Source: Polynucleobacter sp. es-EL-1 (lineage in GTDB: Bacteria; Pseudomonadota; Gammaproteobacteria; Burkholderiales; Burkholderiaceae). Taken from it: DNA of 64,000 nt. Below the pieces are notes generated by a model, which ran no database searches, had not been told where the DNA came from, and was given only the letters and a program-made list of their open reading frames with translations. Numbering within the stretch: position 1 is the first letter of the stretch; the number at the start of each line of letters is the position of its first letter. Shown piece by piece: positions 1-7,355 of this stretch. The stretch spans positions 868,001-932,000 of the forward strand of contig NZ_CP061310.1 in assembly GCF_018687975.1 (NCBI RefSeq). Reading direction: 5' to 3'. A program made the translations under genes and the position numbers.

Positions 1-318
1 TTCTGTAAATTCTGAAGTGGAGTTGACTAAGCCCATGACCTTGACGATGCGCTTGACTCTGTCAAGTGACCCAAGGTGATTTTGCAAGGTGGCAATCAGA
101 TCAATTGCAATGGATTTAGCAGCTGCTTTGCCAGTTTCAGTGTCCATGTCTAAACCGAGCTTGCCAACCCAAGGCTTGCCATCTTTTTTAGCAATATGCC
201 CAGATAAAAAGACGGTATTGCCAGTTGTCGCTGCCATGACATAGGCTGCTGCAGGAGGTCCAGGAGGCGGTAAATCAATGCCTAAAGTTTTGAGACGATC
301 GCTAATAAGATTGGTCAT
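1..318 (-). CDS. RidA/YjgF/UK114-family protein (3' part outside the window)
   Basis: The first 106 codons run from an ATG at 316-318 (complement) to the window edge without a stop. The product begins MTNLISDRLKTLGIDLPPPG and continues with TGNTVFLSGHIAKKDG, which matches the first strands of the RidA fold (the family's F-[LV]-SGQ position reads FLSGH), followed by the helix with TLQNHLGSLDRVKRIVKV. RidA proteins are small cytosolic trimers that hydrolyse reactive enamine/imine intermediates; this subgroup carries a proline-rich N-terminal segment and its substrate is not known to me. The C-terminal part, with the usual arginine and final strand residues, lies beyond base 1, so activity cannot be judged. 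It lies 45 bases downstream of the VWA gene on the same strand and may be transcribed with it. Confidence 0.8.
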   Translation of the reverse strand, partial: MTNLISDRLKTLGIDLPPPGPPAAAYVMAATTGNTVFLSGHIAKKDGKPWVGKLGLDMDTETGKAAAKSIAIDLIATLQNHLGSLDRVKRIVKVMGLVNSTSEFTE

Positions 319-363
319 GGTGTAGAAGTCTGTGAGAGTTAGAAAAATGGGAATTGATAAATC

Positions 364-1539
364 TTACTTGGAAAGTTGGCGCATGGCATCCTCAAGTCCA
401 TTCATGGTGACGGGATACATACGATCTTTCATGAGGCCTTGCATGATTTCAATGGATTGTCGATATTGCCAAATGGATTCTGGTTCTGGATTGAGCCAGG
501 CGTAGTGGGGGAAATGATCAGTGAGGCGATGTATCCAGGTTGCGCCAGATTCTCGATTGTTGTACTCAACTGCACCATTGGGGCTGAGTATTTCATAAGG
601 CGACATGGTCGCGTCACCCACAAAAATCAGCTTGTAATCTGACCCATACTTGTTGATGACATCTTGAGTGCTGGTAACTTGATCACGTCTACGGCGATTA
701 CTTTGCCATAGATGTTCATACACGCAGTTATGAAAATAATAGTGCTCAAGATGCTTAAATTCAGTTTTGACTGCAGTAAATAATTCCGATATCCGCTGCA
801 CATGGTCATCCATAGACCCACCCACATCCATCAATAGCAATACTTTGACTTGGTTATGCCGCTCTGGCCGCATCTGTATATCAAGCATCCCCGCATTAGC
901 AGCTGTAGAGTGAATGGTTTTATCGAGATCAAGCTCAAGACGGGATCCCGATCTTGCAAAGCGGCGAAGACGGCGCAAAGCCATTTTGATGTTGCGGGTA
1001 CCTAGACTCAAGTCGCTGTCATAGTCTTTAAATTCTCGAGCTTCCCAGACTTTGATAGCAGTGCGATTGCCAGCGCTTTCACCGCCAATACGAATACCTT
1101 CTGGATGGTAGCCACTGTGACCAAATGGAGAAGAGCCGCCAGCTCCAATCCATTTTTTGCCGCCACCATGCCATTCCTTTTGTTCTTTCATGAGCTCTTG
1201 CAAGCGTTTTTGCAGTGCCTGTGGGCCGCCTAATTTTTGTAAGGCTGCTTTTTCTTCGGCGCTCAGTACTCTTTGTAATTTCTTTTCTAGCCAATCCGCA
1301 GGAATATCAGGGGCTAGGGCGATAATCTTTTCAATACCCTGAAAGTAGGCCCCAAAAACTTGATCAAAGCGATCAAAGTATTGCTCATCTTTGACTAAGG
1401 TCATCCGTGCCAACTGGTAAAACTCATCGATGGAAGGTTCGATGACTCCGGCCTTTAAGGCATCGAGCAAACTTAAGAACTCTCGAACAGAAACCGGAAT
1501 TTTGGCTTCTTTTAAGCTCAAGAAAAATTCAATCAGCAT
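364..1539 (-). CDS. VWA domain protein, CoxE-like (partner of the MoxR ATPase)
   Basis: A 391-residue protein. The N-terminal half is helical and charged. A glycine-rich linker (GAGGSSPFGHSGYHPEG, about residues 135-155) leads into a von Willebrand A domain whose MIDAS motif is visible as LLLMDVGGSMDDH near residues 234-246 (DxGxS form). This is the architecture of the CoxE/DUF58-type VWA proteins that pair with MoxR AAA ATPases. Such pairs are thought to act as metal-dependent chaperones that insert cofactors or assemble complexes; that role is known for CoxD/CoxE and only inferred here. Its start lies 20 bases downstream of the MoxR gene on the same strand, so the two are almost certainly one transcript. 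The protein has no signal peptide and should be cytosolic. No CO dehydrogenase or methanol dehydrogenase gene is in view, so the client is unknown. Confidence 0.88.
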   Translation of the reverse strand: MLIEFFLSLKEAKIPVSVREFLSLLDALKAGVIEPSIDEFYQLARMTLVKDEQYFDRFDQVFGAYFQGIEKIIALAPDIPADWLEKKLQRVLSAEEKAALQKLGGPQALQKRLQELMKEQKEWHGGGKKWIGAGGSSPFGHSGYHPEGIRIGGESAGNRTAIKVWEAREFKDYDSDLSLGTRNIKMALRRLRRFARSGSRLELDLDKTIHSTAANAGMLDIQMRPERHNQVKVLLLMDVGGSMDDHVQRISELFTAVKTEFKHLEHYYFHNCVYEHLWQSNRRRRDQVTSTQDVINKYGSDYKLIFVGDATMSPYEILSPNGAVEYNNRESGATWIHRLTDHFPHYAWLNPEPESIWQYRQSIEIMQGLMKDRMYPVTMNGLEDAMRQLSK

Positions 1540-1559
1540 GAGATGGCGCGAAAAAAGGC

Positions 1560-2417
1560 TTAGCGGTTATTGCGATTCATCATCACTAGACGCTCAAATA
1601 AATGAACATCCTGCTCATTCTTCAGGAGTGCACCATGTAGAGGTGGCACCACCACTTTGTCATCATTGCTATGCAACGCTTGCGCCGGAATATCTTCTGC
1701 TAACAAGAGTTTGAGCCAATCGATGAGTTCCGAAGTGGATGGTTTTTTCTTGATGCCGGGCAGTGAACGAATTTGATAGAAGGACTTTAAAGCAGCCTCT
1801 AATAAATCCTGTTTGATATTGGGGTGATGAACATCAATAATACTTTGCATGGTTGTGGCATCTGGAAATGCGATGTAATGAAAGAAGCAACGACGCAAAA
1901 ATGCATCGGGCAATTCTTTTTCATTATTGGAGGTGATGATGACTAAAGGACGGTGTTTTGCTTTAATCAGCTCGCGCGTTTCGTAAACATAAAACTCCAT
2001 GCGATCGATTTCTCGCAAGAGATCATTGGGAAACTCAATATCCGCTTTATCAATTTCATCAATTAATAAGACAACAGGTTCATTCGCTTCAAATGCCTGC
2101 CAAAGCACTCCTTTGATGATGTAGTTGCGGATATCCTTTACTTTTTCATCGCCTAACTGAGAGTCCCTTAAGCGGCTCACGGCATCGTATTCGTATAAAC
2201 CTTGCTGAGCCTTAGTAGTCGATTTGATATGCCATTGCATCAGAGGCATCTTGAGGGCTGCTGCCACTTCCTCCGCCAGCATGGTTTTTCCGGTCCCTGG
2301 CTCACCTTTAATTAGGAGAGGGCGCTCAAGCTTCATTGCCGCATTGACCGCCAGCTTGAGATCTTCCGTGGCAACATAGGATTGAGAGCCATCAAATCGG
2401 TTTTGTGCTGTAGTCAT
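1560..2417 (-). CDS. MoxR-family AAA+ ATPase
   Basis: A 285-residue AAA+ protein. Walker A is GEPGTGKT (residues 38-45) and Walker B is LLIDEIDKAD (117-126), followed by sensor-1 region ITSNNEKELPDAFLRRC with the arginine finger candidates. These are hallmark MoxR features. I place the start at the ATG at 2415-2417 (MTTAQNRF), with a GGAA sequence about nine bases upstream; the frame is open further upstream to 2474, but those 19 residues (tyrosine/isoleucine-rich) are unlike the family. It is the first gene of the MoxR-VWA pair and probably of a short operon reaching the RidA gene. MoxR ATPases use ATP hydrolysis to remodel or activate a client through the VWA partner. The upstream region is shared with the divergent cytochrome genes. 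Confidence 0.92.
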   Translation of the reverse strand: MTTAQNRFDGSQSYVATEDLKLAVNAAMKLERPLLIKGEPGTGKTMLAEEVAAALKMPLMQWHIKSTTKAQQGLYEYDAVSRLRDSQLGDEKVKDIRNYIIKGVLWQAFEANEPVVLLIDEIDKADIEFPNDLLREIDRMEFYVYETRELIKAKHRPLVIITSNNEKELPDAFLRRCFFHYIAFPDATTMQSIIDVHHPNIKQDLLEAALKSFYQIRSLPGIKKKPSTSELIDWLKLLLAEDIPAQALHSNDDKVVVPPLHGALLKNEQDVHLFERLVMMNRNNR

Positions 2418-2548
2418 GGGGTTCCGTACTTTAAGGATAGAAATTGCGCTCCAGTATAGGTAAATAGACGACAAATTTCAGTGTTTTCACTGATTTCTAG
2501 GTGTCAGATAGGGGGGAAGCTTCCAGTCTCCGCTATACTCTTTGCAAA

Positions 2549-2562
2549 TTGATCTAAATCAA
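2549..2562. promoter_or_regulatory. FNR/ANR-type box upstream of the cytochrome c pair
   Basis: The 14 bases TTGATCTAAATCAA match the FNR/CRP-family consensus TTGAT-N4-ATCAA exactly. A -10-like TATACT lies at 2534-2539. The box is centred about 26 bases before the first cytochrome's ATG and downstream of that -10, so binding there would be expected to block transcription rather than activate it, unless another promoter is used. No convincing -35 is visible. Confidence 0.65.
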
Positions 2563-2581
2563 ACTGTTAATAATGATTTCT

Positions 2582-2947
2582 ATGAAAAAACACCACATTT
2601 TTACCCAATTGGCTGTTTGTGCTGGTTTGGCTCTCACTGGCTTATCAGCCCAAGCTCAAGACGTCAAAGGTTCTGCCCAGGCCGGTCAAGGCAAGGTCTG
2701 GCTTTGCATTGGTTGCCATGCTATTCCTGACTATCGCGCTGACTATCCTTTGGTTTATAAAGTGCCCATGTTGGGCGGCCAAAATGCTGCCTATATCGCG
2801 AGCTCATTAGCTGCCTATAAGAAAGGCGAAAGAAAGCATCCAACGATGCGTTCTATTGCTGCCAGCTTATCTGATCAAGATATGGCTGATCTTGGCGAAT
2901 ACTATGCTGTGCAAACTGCCAGCTCACCGAATAACCCATTGAAGTGA
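2582..2947 (+). CDS. Periplasmic cytochrome c, class I, monohaem
   Basis: A 121-residue protein read from the ATG at 2582 (MKKHHIF); an in-frame ATG at 2573 would add only three residues. A signal peptide is clear: positive N-end, hydrophobic core LAVCAGLALTGL and an AQA cleavage site near residue 26. The haem-attachment motif CIGCH is at residues 42-46. Distal methionine candidates lie in PTMRSIAASLSDQDMADL, the usual place for the sixth ligand in small cytochromes c. It acts as a periplasmic electron carrier or oxidase-linked subunit; the partner is not visible. It is followed after 17 bases by a paralogous cytochrome, and an FNR-type box lies just upstream, suggesting oxygen-responsive control. 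It resembles the c4/c5/c553-like cytochromes but I cannot assign a specific gene name. Confidence 0.9.
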   Translation: MKKHHIFTQLAVCAGLALTGLSAQAQDVKGSAQAGQGKVWLCIGCHAIPDYRADYPLVYKVPMLGGQNAAYIASSLAAYKKGERKHPTMRSIAASLSDQDMADLGEYYAVQTASSPNNPLK

Positions 2948-2964
2948 TATTTAGAGGCATGTTT

Positions 2965-3309
2965 ATGAAATTCGCACTCATTACCGCCATGTTGTTATCC
3001 AGCATTGGTATTGCGCAAGCTGCCAATGTTGAAAAGGGCAAGGCTTTAGTAGAAAAGGCTAACTGTGGTTCATGCCATGGCGCTAATTTAAATACCCCAA
3101 TCTTGCCCGCTTATCCAAAATTAGCTGGTCAATATGCTGATTACTTGTACTATGCCTTGCGTGCATATCAAGTGGGCAACAGTAATGCTATGTATGGCCG
3201 CAATAACGCAGTAATGTCCTCACAGGTCCAAAATTTCACGGATGCTGATTTGAAGGATATGGCTGCTTATATCTCTAAATTACCTGGAAACTTTGTAGTT
3301 AAGAAATAA
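2965..3309 (+). CDS. Periplasmic cytochrome c, class I, monohaem (second of the pair)
   Basis: A 114-residue protein. I choose the ATG at 2965 (MKFALIT) because AGAGG at 2953-2957 is seven bases upstream; the ATG at 2959 would leave one base. The signal peptide MKFALITAMLLSSIGIAQA is cleaved near residue 19. The haem motif CGSCH is at residues 34-38, followed by PAYPKLAGQYADYL, which resembles the c553/c4-type PxLAGQ segment, and by AVMSSQVQNFTDADLKDMAAYI, with a candidate methionine ligand. It is cotranscribed with the preceding cytochrome; the two have the same layout and probably arose by duplication. A strong hairpin follows the stop. The role is electron transfer in the periplasm; the redox partner is unknown. 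Confidence 0.9.
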   Translation: MKFALITAMLLSSIGIAQAANVEKGKALVEKANCGSCHGANLNTPILPAYPKLAGQYADYLYYALRAYQVGNSNAMYGRNNAVMSSQVQNFTDADLKDMAAYISKLPGNFVVKK

Positions 3310-3332
3310 GCTAACCTTCAGGTATTAAATCT

Positions 3333-3367
3333 AATGGCTTAGGTTAATTACCTAAGCCATTGTTTTA
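3333..3367. terminator. Rho-independent terminator between convergent genes
   Basis: An 11-base perfect stem (AATGGCTTAGG / CCTAAGCCATT, 3333-3343 and 3351-3361) with a 7-base loop is followed by GTTTTAT. It ends the cytochrome pair and, read in the other direction, could also end the convergent GntR gene, although the upstream A-tract is poor. Confidence 0.8.
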
Positions 3368-3374
3368 TAAAGAT

Positions 3375-4013
3375 TTATTTTGTTGCTTCTAAGCCGCGTG
3401 CTAGGTGTTTTCGCATCGCTAGCTCAGCTGCAACACCATCTCTTTTCAGGATTGCTTGGAGTATTTCACGGTGTTCGGTGAGAGAGCTCAGGAGTCGTCC
3501 ACTGCGACTCAGAGAGTCACGGCGTTGCAGTTTAAGAACCTTGCGCAAATCAACAATGACGCCATTCATCCATTTATTGCCGGCAATGTCCTGGATCATG
3601 TCGTGAAATTTCACATTAATTTCAAAAAATTGCTCAATATCTCTATCGGCAGCTGCTTTTTCTAAGCGGTGATGGAGGTTGTCTAAAGCGGTTAACTGCT
3701 CCTCGCTAGCCTTTAATGCGGTTTCTTTTGCTGCTTGACCCTCTAAGAGGGAGAGTACTGTAAAAATTTGCTCTAGATCTCGTCGGTCAACTTCTGTGAC
3801 GTAGGCACCTTTATTCATTTTGGTAGTGACTAGTCCTTCTGAAGCCAAAACCTTGATGGCTTCTCGCATGGGTGTGCGGCTGATCCCAAACTGTAGAGCC
3901 AGACTTTGCTCGTCAAGCCAGCTTCCAGGGGCTAATTCATGCGCAAATATTTGCTCACGGAGACGCTCTGCAACATCCTCGTATAGCGGCCGATTGATTA
4001 GTTTTGTATTCAT
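3375..4013 (-). CDS. GntR-family regulator with FCD domain, candidate regulator of the propionyl-CoA operon
   Basis: A 212-residue regulator. Residues about 8-75 form the GntR winged helix (YEDVAERLREQIFAHELAPG, then SLALQFGISRTPMREAIKVL and the wing GLVTTKMNKGAYVTEV). Residues about 80-205 are the all-helical FCD ligand-binding domain with family ligand positions in FFEINVKFHDMI and LTEHREIL (His residues that bind metal in FCD proteins). FCD regulators usually sense small carboxylic acids and act as repressors released by ligand. It diverges from the methylmalonyl-CoA mutase operon with a 96-base shared region containing the palindrome TGTATACA, so it most likely controls that operon and itself; the effector could be a propionate-derived acid (inference). 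No ribosome-binding site precedes the ATG, and a promoter places transcription start within about six bases of it. Confidence 0.9.
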   Translation of the reverse strand: MNTKLINRPLYEDVAERLREQIFAHELAPGSWLDEQSLALQFGISRTPMREAIKVLASEGLVTTKMNKGAYVTEVDRRDLEQIFTVLSLLEGQAAKETALKASEEQLTALDNLHHRLEKAAADRDIEQFFEINVKFHDMIQDIAGNKWMNGVIVDLRKVLKLQRRDSLSRSGRLLSSLTEHREILQAILKRDGVAAELAMRKHLARGLEATK

Positions 4014-4018
4014 AATTA

Positions 4019-4053
4019 TGTATACAGTATCTAGACAAATAAAAAAAAGTCAA
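4019..4053 (-). promoter_or_regulatory. Promoter and operator of the GntR gene
   Basis: On the minus strand TTGACT (4048-4053) and GATACT (4026-4031) are spaced by 16 bases. The palindrome TGTATACA (4019-4026) directly follows the -10 and overlaps its last base, a placement expected for autorepression. The predicted start of transcription (near 4019) is only about six bases before the ATG at 4013. Confidence 0.55.
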
Positions 4054-4060
4054 GCAAAAT
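4032..4060 (+). promoter_or_regulatory. Candidate promoter of the methylmalonyl-CoA mutase operon
   Basis: TAGACA (4032-4037) and CAAAAT (4055-4060) are spaced by 17 bases and precede the mutase ATG by about 50 bases. The TGTATACA palindrome lies immediately upstream of this -35, so one operator could affect both directions. Neither hexamer is perfect, so this is a candidate only. Confidence 0.4.
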
Positions 4061-4109
4061 AGCCCTACAAATTTAGCAACAATGTAATAAAGCCAACCAG
4101 GAGTGCTTT

Positions 4110-6305
4110 ATGAGTGCCAATAAAAATAAGTCTGCATCTAAGTCATCTGCTACTTGGCCTAAGGTGCCAGAAAGTAATTTAGAGGCGTGGAAAAAATCAG
4201 CGCAAAAGTCTGCGCCCAATGGTGATGTAGACCGCTTAGGTTGGAAAACGCCAGATGGCATTCATTTAAAAGCGTTGTATACATCTGAAGATGTCGATGG
4301 CCTTCAGTACACCAATTCATTGCCAGGGTTTGAGCCATTTGTGCGCGGTCCACAGGCAACGATGTACTCCGTTCGTCCATGGACTATCCGCCAATATGCT
4401 GGCTTTTCTACTGCAGAAGAATCCAATGCCTTCTATCGCAAAGCTCTTGATGCGGGCGGTCAAGGTGTATCCGTTGCTTTTGACTTAGCGACACATCGTG
4501 GCTATGACTCAGATCATCCGCGCGTCACTGGCGACGTTGGTAAGGCGGGTGTTGCAATCGATTCTGTAGAGGATATGAAAATTTTGTTTGATGGCATTCC
4601 ATTAGACAAGGTATCTGTGTCGATGACGATGAATGGTGCTGTCTTGCCTGTGCTGGCAGGTTACATCGTGGCAGGCGAAGAGCAGGGCGTTAAACAAGAA
4701 TTGCTATCGGGAACAATTCAGAATGACATTCTGAAAGAGTTTATGGTGCGCAATACCTATATCTACCCGCCTGAGCCTTCCATGCGCATTATTGGCGACA
4801 TCATTGAATACACCGCGAAACACATGCCTAAATTTAACTCGATATCTATTTCGGGTTATCACATGCAAGAGGCTGGCGCCAATCAAGTACTAGAACTGGC
4901 TTTCACTTTGGCCGATGGCAAAGAGTATGTAAAAACTGCGCTCGCAAAAGGTCTGGATGTAGATGGCTTTGCTGGACGCCTTTCTTTCTTCTTTGCAATT
5001 GGTATGAACTTCTATTTAGAGGTGGCAAAGCTACGCGCAGCTCGTCTTTTGTGGTGGCGCATCATGAAGTCGTTTGAGCCTAAAAATCCAAAGTCATTGA
5101 TGTTGCGCACGCACTGCCAAACATCAGGCTGGTCTTTAACGGAGCAGGATCCCTATAACAACGTAGTCCGTACTACCGTAGAAGCGATGGCAGCGGTGTT
5201 TGGCGGTACTCAATCTTTGCACACGAATTCTTTCGATGAAGCGATTGCACTACCATCCGAATTTTCAAGCCGCATTGCGCGTAATACCCAACTCATTCTC
5301 CAAGAAGAAACCCATATCACTAGCGTGATTGATCCTTGGGCAGGTTCTTACATGATGGAGAACTTAACGCAAGAGATGGCTGATAAGGCTTGGGAAATCA
5401 TCGAAGAAGTCGACGCCATGGGCGGTATGACGAAGGCCGTTGAGAGTGGCTGGGCAAAGCTCAAGATTGAAGCTGCTGCTGCAGAGAAACAAGCCAAGAT
5501 TGATTCGGGATCCGATGTCATTGTTGGTGTCAATAAATATAAGCTTGGTAAAGAAGATCTTGTTGATGTCTTAATGATCGACAACGATAAGGTTCGCGAG
5601 AGTCAAGTAGCGCGTTTGAAAGAGATTAAGGCTAAGCGCGATAGCCAAAAGGTTGAGGCAGCACTAGAGGCTTTGACCAAAGCTGCAGAAGACAATACCG
5701 GCAACTTGTTGGAGTTGGCGGTTCAAGCGATTCGCTTACGTGCTACCGTTGGCGAAGTTTCTGATGCATTGGAGAAAGTTTACGGGCGCCATCGCGCCGA
5801 TACTCAAAAGGTGACCGGTGTGTATGCAGCTGCTTATGACTCAGCGGAAGGCTGGGAAAAACTCAAAGTCGAGATCGCTGATTTCGCAAAAGATTTTGGT
5901 CGTCGTCCACGCGTGATGATTGCCAAGCTGGGTCAAGATGGTCATGATCGCGGTGCCAAGGTTGTTGCTACTGCCTATGCTGACCTCGGTTTTGATGTGG
6001 ATATCGGACCACTCTTTCAAACGCCTGAAGAGTGTGCGCGCCAAGCAATTGAAAATGATGTCCATGCTTTGGGCGTTTCAACCTTAGCGGCTGGTCACAA
6101 GACATTGGTGCCTGCGATTATTGCTGAGCTTAAAAAACAAGGCTCAGATGACATCATTGTTTTCGTCGGGGGCGTCATCCCACGCCAGGATTATGAGTTC
6201 CTTTATGAGGCTGGTGTGAAAGGTATCTACGGTCCAGGTACGCCTATTCCCGCTTCTGCAAAGGATGTTCTTGAGCAGATTCGTAAATCTGTAAAGCCTA
6301 CTTAA
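4110..6305 (+). CDS. scpA: Methylmalonyl-CoA mutase, single-chain
   Basis: A 731-residue adenosylcobalamin enzyme that interconverts (R)-methylmalonyl-CoA and succinyl-CoA, the last step of propionyl-CoA assimilation. The N-terminal substrate-binding barrel has the family signature RPWTIRQYAGFSTAEESNAF (about residues 89-108), FDLATHRGYDSDHPRVTGDVG and MTMNGAVLPVLAGYI. The C-terminal cobalamin domain begins near residue 605 with RVMIAKLGQDGHDRGAKVVA, which carries the B12-binding DxHxxG motif (DGHDRG), and ends with the GG segment FVGGVIPRQDY. The length fits the homodimeric Sbm/ScpA type rather than the MutA/MutB heterodimer. AGGAG at 4099-4103, six bases before the ATG, supports the start. 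It heads an operon with meaB, pccB, pccA and an epimerase-like gene, under a divergent GntR regulator. Confidence 0.97.
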   Translation: MSANKNKSASKSSATWPKVPESNLEAWKKSAQKSAPNGDVDRLGWKTPDGIHLKALYTSEDVDGLQYTNSLPGFEPFVRGPQATMYSVRPWTIRQYAGFSTAEESNAFYRKALDAGGQGVSVAFDLATHRGYDSDHPRVTGDVGKAGVAIDSVEDMKILFDGIPLDKVSVSMTMNGAVLPVLAGYIVAGEEQGVKQELLSGTIQNDILKEFMVRNTYIYPPEPSMRIIGDIIEYTAKHMPKFNSISISGYHMQEAGANQVLELAFTLADGKEYVKTALAKGLDVDGFAGRLSFFFAIGMNFYLEVAKLRAARLLWWRIMKSFEPKNPKSLMLRTHCQTSGWSLTEQDPYNNVVRTTVEAMAAVFGGTQSLHTNSFDEAIALPSEFSSRIARNTQLILQEETHITSVIDPWAGSYMMENLTQEMADKAWEIIEEVDAMGGMTKAVESGWAKLKIEAAAAEKQAKIDSGSDVIVGVNKYKLGKEDLVDVLMIDNDKVRESQVARLKEIKAKRDSQKVEAALEALTKAAEDNTGNLLELAVQAIRLRATVGEVSDALEKVYGRHRADTQKVTGVYAAAYDSAEGWEKLKVEIADFAKDFGRRPRVMIAKLGQDGHDRGAKVVATAYADLGFDVDIGPLFQTPEECARQAIENDVHALGVSTLAAGHKTLVPAIIAELKKQGSDDIIVFVGGVIPRQDYEFLYEAGVKGIYGPGTPIPASAKDVLEQIRKSVKPT

Positions 6306-6319
6306 GTTAGGCTTTGAGT

Positions 6320-7345
6320 ATGCTTGAAGCTGCTGACCAAGTTCTGGTGAATGATCTCACCGGTGCACCATCGCTGCGTCAGCGACGGGCATTGGCAAAG
6401 ATCATTACCTTGCTTGAGTCAACCCGCATGGATCATCGCAAGCGTGCGGATGATGTTCTCAATACCTTATTGCCCAAAACTGGCAAATCTTTTCGTTTGG
6501 GAATCTCCGGCGTGCCAGGAGTAGGTAAATCCACCCTGATTGAAACGCTCGGCTTATATCTCATTGAAAAAGGTCATCGTGTTGCGGTCCTAGCAATTGA
6601 CCCATCTTCTAGCTTATCTGGTGGCTCGATACTGGGGGATAAAACCCGTATGGAGAAATTATCGGTATTGGATAACGCCTTCATTCGTCCAAGCCCATCA
6701 TCTTGCACCTTAGGGGGTGTGGCTGAGAAGACCCGTGAAGCGATGTTAGTAGCAGAGGCTGCAGGATTTGATGTAGTGATTGTTGAAACAGTGGGCGTTG
6801 GTCAAAGTGAAATTGCAGTGGCCGGCATGACAGATATGTTCTTACTCTTACAGCTACCTAATGCTGGTGATGATCTTCAGGCGATTAAAAAGGGTGTGAT
6901 GGAGATTGCCGACCTCATCGTGATTAATAAGGTGGATATTGATCCTGATGCAGCAATGCGGGCGCAACTATTTATTACCAGCTCTTTAAGATTGCTGGGA
7001 TTCCAAGGCAATCCCGACCATGCTTCGCATGACCAAGAGTATTGGCATCCCTCAGTGATGACCTTAAGCGCATTGCAAGGAAATGGTGTTCCTGAACTGT
7101 GGGAAAAAATTCTGCATTTTCAAAAGCTCCAGAACGCCAATGGCAAGCTGCAATCACGTCGTCAACAGCAGGCAGGCGCATGGATGTGGGACAGAATTGA
7201 TGCCGGCCTTAAGAATGCTTTTCGCAATCATCCAGCAGTACAAACATTATTACCTGACTTAAGTGCCCAGGTAAATCAAGGAACCATGGCTGCTTCAGTT
7301 GCCGCGCGACGTTTGCTCGAGGCAATGGGGCATGAATTTTTCTAA
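6320..7345 (+). CDS. meaB: MeaB/ArgK GTPase, chaperone of methylmalonyl-CoA mutase
   Basis: A 341-residue G3E-family P-loop GTPase. The P-loop GVPGVGKST is at residues 64-72. The switch and Walker B region reads DVVIVETVGVGQSE, and the base-recognition motif NKVD lies in LIVINKVDID. MeaB gates loading of adenosylcobalamin into the mutase and removes damaged cofactor. I start at the ATG at 6320 because AGG at 6308-6310 is nine bases upstream; a TTG at 6314 would lie only three bases from it. It follows the mutase stop by 14 bases, the usual arrangement for this functional pair. Confidence 0.95.
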   Translation: MLEAADQVLVNDLTGAPSLRQRRALAKIITLLESTRMDHRKRADDVLNTLLPKTGKSFRLGISGVPGVGKSTLIETLGLYLIEKGHRVAVLAIDPSSSLSGGSILGDKTRMEKLSVLDNAFIRPSPSSCTLGGVAEKTREAMLVAEAAGFDVVIVETVGVGQSEIAVAGMTDMFLLLQLPNAGDDLQAIKKGVMEIADLIVINKVDIDPDAAMRAQLFITSSLRLLGFQGNPDHASHDQEYWHPSVMTLSALQGNGVPELWEKILHFQKLQNANGKLQSRRQQQAGAWMWDRIDAGLKNAFRNHPAVQTLLPDLSAQVNQGTMAASVAARRLLEAMGHEFF

Positions 7346-7355
7346 GGGAGTAGTT

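Noticed and set aside
3333..3361. A long inverted repeat as a possible mobile or palindromic element
   Set aside because: Its stem-loop form, position after the last cytochrome codon and following T-rich tract make it an ordinary terminator.
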